Shown here piece by piece: positions 61,001-64,000 of a stretch of DNA of 64,000 nt. Numbering within the stretch: the first letter of the stretch is position 1; each line of letters starts with the position of its first letter. Position numbers and translations under genes: made by a program. The stretch comes from Streptomyces sp. NBC_00433 (GTDB lineage: Bacteria; Actinomycetota; Actinomycetes; Streptomycetales; Streptomycetaceae). The notes beneath the pieces were generated by a model. It saw only the letters and a list, made by a program, of their open reading frames with translations. It searched no databases and was not told where the DNA came from. The stretch is from NCBI GenBank assembly GCA_036015235.1, contig CP107926.1:3042001-3106000 (forward strand). The letters are read 5' to 3'.

Positions 61001-64000
61001 GCAGCGGCGAGTTGGTGATGGAAGGCTTCCACGTCGATCGGGTCGGCACCGGTCGGCGGCCAGGCTTCCGCGCCGTCCTGCTCATCCTGCCCGGCCGGCA
61101 GGACCGACCCGGTCGCGTGACTGGTCCAGCTACCGCCGACGGTGCTGCGGTCGCCCGCCGCGAGACGGGAGCGGACGCTCGCTTTCCGCCGCCCGGTGTC
61201 GTCCTGACCGCCGATGACGACCTGCACCGCGACCGCGTCCTGCCCGGGAAGCACCAGCGGTGCGGCCAGCACGAGTTCCTCCAGGAAACCGCAGCCGACC
61301 TCGTCCGCGGCCCGGACGACCATCTCGACCAGCGCCGCGCCAGGCACGATGACCGAGCCGTGCACACCGTGATCGGCCAGCCAGGGATGCGTGCGCGTGG
61401 ACAGCGTGCCGCTCAGCAGCACGCTGTCGTCGGCGAGTTCGACCGTCGCTCCCAGCAAGGGATGGCCGGTCGACCCGAAGCCGTGCAAGGCCGAACTCGC
61501 GGTCGCCGATGCGTTGCCCAACCAGAACCTCTGCGTCTGGAACGCGTAGGTGGGCAGATCCACCCGGCGGGCGTCGAGACCGGCGAACAGGGCTTCGCCG
61601 TCGATCGGCAGACCGTCCACGAACGCCTGGGACACGTAGCGCATCACGTGCTGCACGGCACTGTCCGTGCCCGCCTCACCGCGGCGCAGCGAACCCACCG
61701 TTGCGGCCTCGGGGGCGCCGGCTTCCGCGGCCACCTCCTCGATCGCCGCCAGCAGCAGGGGGTGGGGGCTCGCTTCGACGAAGTGAAGGACGCCGTCACC
61801 CAGCACGGTGCGGACGGCGTCAGCGAACCGCACCGTCTGCCGGAGGTTGGTGTACCAGTACTCCGCCGTCAGCGCGGCGGTGTCGAAGAGCTGTCCGGTC
61901 ACGGTGGAGTAGAAGGGAACCGCCGATGTCCGCGGCGCGATGCCGGCCAGTTCGGCGAGCAACTCCTCGCGGATCTGCTCCACTTGTGCGGAATGGCTGG
62001 CGTAGTCCACCGGCAGCATGCGCGCCCGCTCGTCCTTGGCGGTCAGGTCGGCGACCAGTTCCTCCAGCACGAGGCGGGGACCCGCGAGCACCGTCGCACT
62101 CGGCCCGTTGACCACCGCGATGCTCACGCCCTCGGCGAGGTGGGGCCGTACCTGCTCGGGTGTCATGGCGAACGAGGCCATCGCGCAGTCGCCGGTCAGG
62201 TTCCTGATGGCCTTGCTGCGCAGCGCGACCACCTTCGCCGCGTCGTCCAGCGACAATGCACCCGCGACGCACGCGGCGGCGATCTCACCCTGCGAATGAC
62301 CGACGACGCACGTCGGTTGCACGCCGTAGTGCGCCCACATGCGGGCGAGCGAGACCATCATGGCGAACAGCGCCGGTTGCACCACGTCGACCCGGTCCAG
62401 CGACGCTGCACCCGGTGCACCGTTCAGGACGTCGAGCAACTCCCAGTCGCAATAGGGCGCGAGAGCCTGGGCGCACTCGTCCAGGCAATCGGCGAAGACC
62501 GGCGACGCCTTCGCCAGTTCCCTGGCCATCCCCGGCCATTGCGCCCCCTGGCCGGGGAAGACGAATGCCGTACCGCCGGAGGTCTTGGTCCGTCCCGCCA
62601 CGACGGACTCGGCGGGTCTGCCCTCCGCGATCGCGTTGAGCCCGGTCGTGAATCGCTCGAGATCGGAGGCGATCACGACGGCCCGATGCTCGAACCGTGC
62701 GCGGCTCGTGGCGAGCGAGAATCCGACGTCGACCAGGTCCAGTCCCGGATGCGCGGCCACATGCCGTCGAAGAGCCAGCGCCTGGTCGCGTAACGCCTCC
62801 TCGGTGCGTCCGGACAGGACCCACGGCACGATCGCGGCGTCGCCCCGGTCCGCTGTCCGCACCGGGGCGAGTTCCTCGGCCGGCGGGGCCTCTTCGAGGA
62901 CGACGTGCGCGTTGGTCCCGCCTATGCCGAACGAGGAGACCGCGGCACGCCGCGGCCGTTCTCCGCGCGGCCAGGGGGCCGCCTCCTCCAGCAGCTGTAC
63001 GGAACCGCTCGACCAGTCGATCCGGCTGTTCGGCTTGTCGACGTGCAGGGTCCGGGGCAGCACGTCCTGCCGCATCGCCTGGACCATCTTGATGACGCTT
63101 CCGACCCCGGCCGCCGCGGTGGTGTGACCGAGGTTGGACTTCAGCGAGCCCAGCAGCAGCGGCCGGTCCGACGCCGGCCGCTGCCCGTAGGTGGCCAGGA
63201 TCGCCTCGGCCTCGATCGGGTCGCCGACGCTGGTCCCGGTGCCGTGCGCGTCGACTGCGTCGACCTCGTGCACGGCCAGACCCGCATCGGCCAGCGCCCG
63301 GCGGATCAACCGCTCGTGGGCGCCGCTGTTGGGCACGGTGAAGCGGTTGCCGTCGCCGTCGTGGTTGACCGCCGAGCCGCGGACGACCCCCAGAACGCGA
63401 CGGCCCGCGCGTTGCGCGTCGGACAGCCGGGCCAGCAGCAGCAGGCCCACTCCCTCGCTCCATGCCGCGCCGTCGGCCGACTCCGCGAACGCCTTGCACT
63501 TGCCGTCCGACGCCAGTCCGCCCTGTCTGGTGAATTCGGTGAACTGCCCCGGGGTCGCCTGGAACGAGGCGCCTCCGACGAGAGCCATCGAACTCTCACC
63601 CGAACGCAACGACTGCATCGCCAGATGCACACCGACCAAAGAGGCCGAGCAGCCGGTGTCGACAGTGATGCAGGGCCCGGACAGGCCGAAGAAGTGGGAG
63701 AGCCGGCCGGATGCCGCGCTGTGCATCGTCCCGGTCATCAGCTTGCCCTCGACATCCGCGGCGGATTCGTGCCACAGCGGCCCGTACTCCGGACTGTGGA
63801 TGCCGACGAACGTCCCGACGTCCTGGCCGCGCACGGCGTCCGGAACGATCCCCGCGTGCTCGAACGCCTCCCACGCCGTCATCAGCAAAAGGCGCTGCAC
63901 CGGGTTCATCGCCACCGCGTCGCGCGGCGAGATCCCGAAGAAGTCGGCGTCGAACATGGCGGCATCGGCCACGACACCGCCGCAGTAGCGGCTCGAACTT
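57997..64000 (-). CDS. type I PKS, fully reducing module KS-AT-DH-ER-KR-ACP (5' end outside window)
   Basis: About 2000 residues are visible, the frame being open at the window edge inside the KS. Residues are counted from the GTG at 63972: KS Cys108 in the variant DTGCSAS, His243, His283; AT (470-750; Ser560 in GHSQGE, YASH at 657-660, methylmalonyl-CoA specific); DH (835-1110; His868 in HGVHGSVIVP and Asp1037, but Leu at the DxxxQ/H position); ER (1285-1580; HAAAGGVGVAAVHVA); KR (1583-1760; LDD at 1673-1675, B-type; Ser and Tyr of the active site present); ACP (1865-1935; Ser1895). A docking tail (EQIDEMDITALVAM) ends the protein. More modules may lie upstream. Confidence 0.93.

Overview
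The window is high-GC actinobacterial DNA, most probably from Streptomyces or a close Streptomycetaceae relative. The reasons are the gene order (atp operon, WecA-like transferase, phosphatase, Sua5, PrmC, prfA, rpmE, LCP protein, rho, thrB, thrC, hom, lysA, ArgRS-like gene), the strong third-position GC bias, GTG and TTG starts, an actinobacterial Rho with a long Arg/Gly/Gln-rich insertion, and a pSAM2-type integrative element in a tRNA-Arg gene.

Region 1 (1-21.4 kb, all on the minus strand) is conserved core chromosome. It holds the 5' end of the F1Fo ATP synthase operon (atpI, atpB, atpE, atpF, start of atpH), an envelope and translation block (WecA-like transferase, low-molecular-weight tyrosine phosphatase, Sua5, PrmC, prfA, rpmE), an LCP glycopolymer transferase, a secreted trypsin-like protease with FG-GAP repeats, rho, the Asp-family amino-acid genes thrB, thrC, hom and lysA, an ArgRS-like protein without a catalytic core, and a lone receiver-domain regulator.

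Region 2 (21.5-38.35 kb) is an actinobacterial integrative and conjugative element (AICE). It sits in tRNA-Arg(CCG) between two identical 44-bp copies of the tRNA 3' half. Its minus-strand backbone is an SCO3933-family protein, TraB/FtsK translocase, small membrane protein, small hypothetical, RepSA-like initiator, Xis and Int. A divergent GntR/UTRA regulator is separated from it by two copies of the palindrome ACCCGTAGTACGGGT. Cargo includes a low-GC gene ending in a HEPN-like R-X4-H motif, an IS982-family element split by an IS3-family element, a second inverted copy of that IS3 element, three small overlapping genes (two of them paralogues), an XRE/TPR regulator and an APH-fold kinase.

Region 3 (38.4-47.6 kb) is an insertion-sequence graveyard: decayed IS630, IS5 and IS256 transposases, an intact rve-type transposase, a frameshifted AbiEii-like nucleotidyltransferase, a mycothiol-dependent MDMPI-family enzyme, and an overlapping pair made of a small membrane protein and a TPR protein.

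Region 4 (47.7-64 kb, minus strand, running off the window end) is the 3' end of a type I modular polyketide synthase operon of three genes joined by 4-bp stop/start overlaps. Visible modules, in order of synthesis: KS-AT(methylmalonyl)-DH-ER-KR-ACP; KS-AT(malonyl)-ACP; KS-[AT collapsed to about 100 residues]-ACP; KS-AT(malonyl)-DH without its catalytic His-ACP-alpha/beta hydrolase. The AT-less module and the last module (a DH remnant with no KR, and an unusual release domain) are the most unusual biology in the window. They predict a chain with a poly-beta-keto end whose module count may not match the product.
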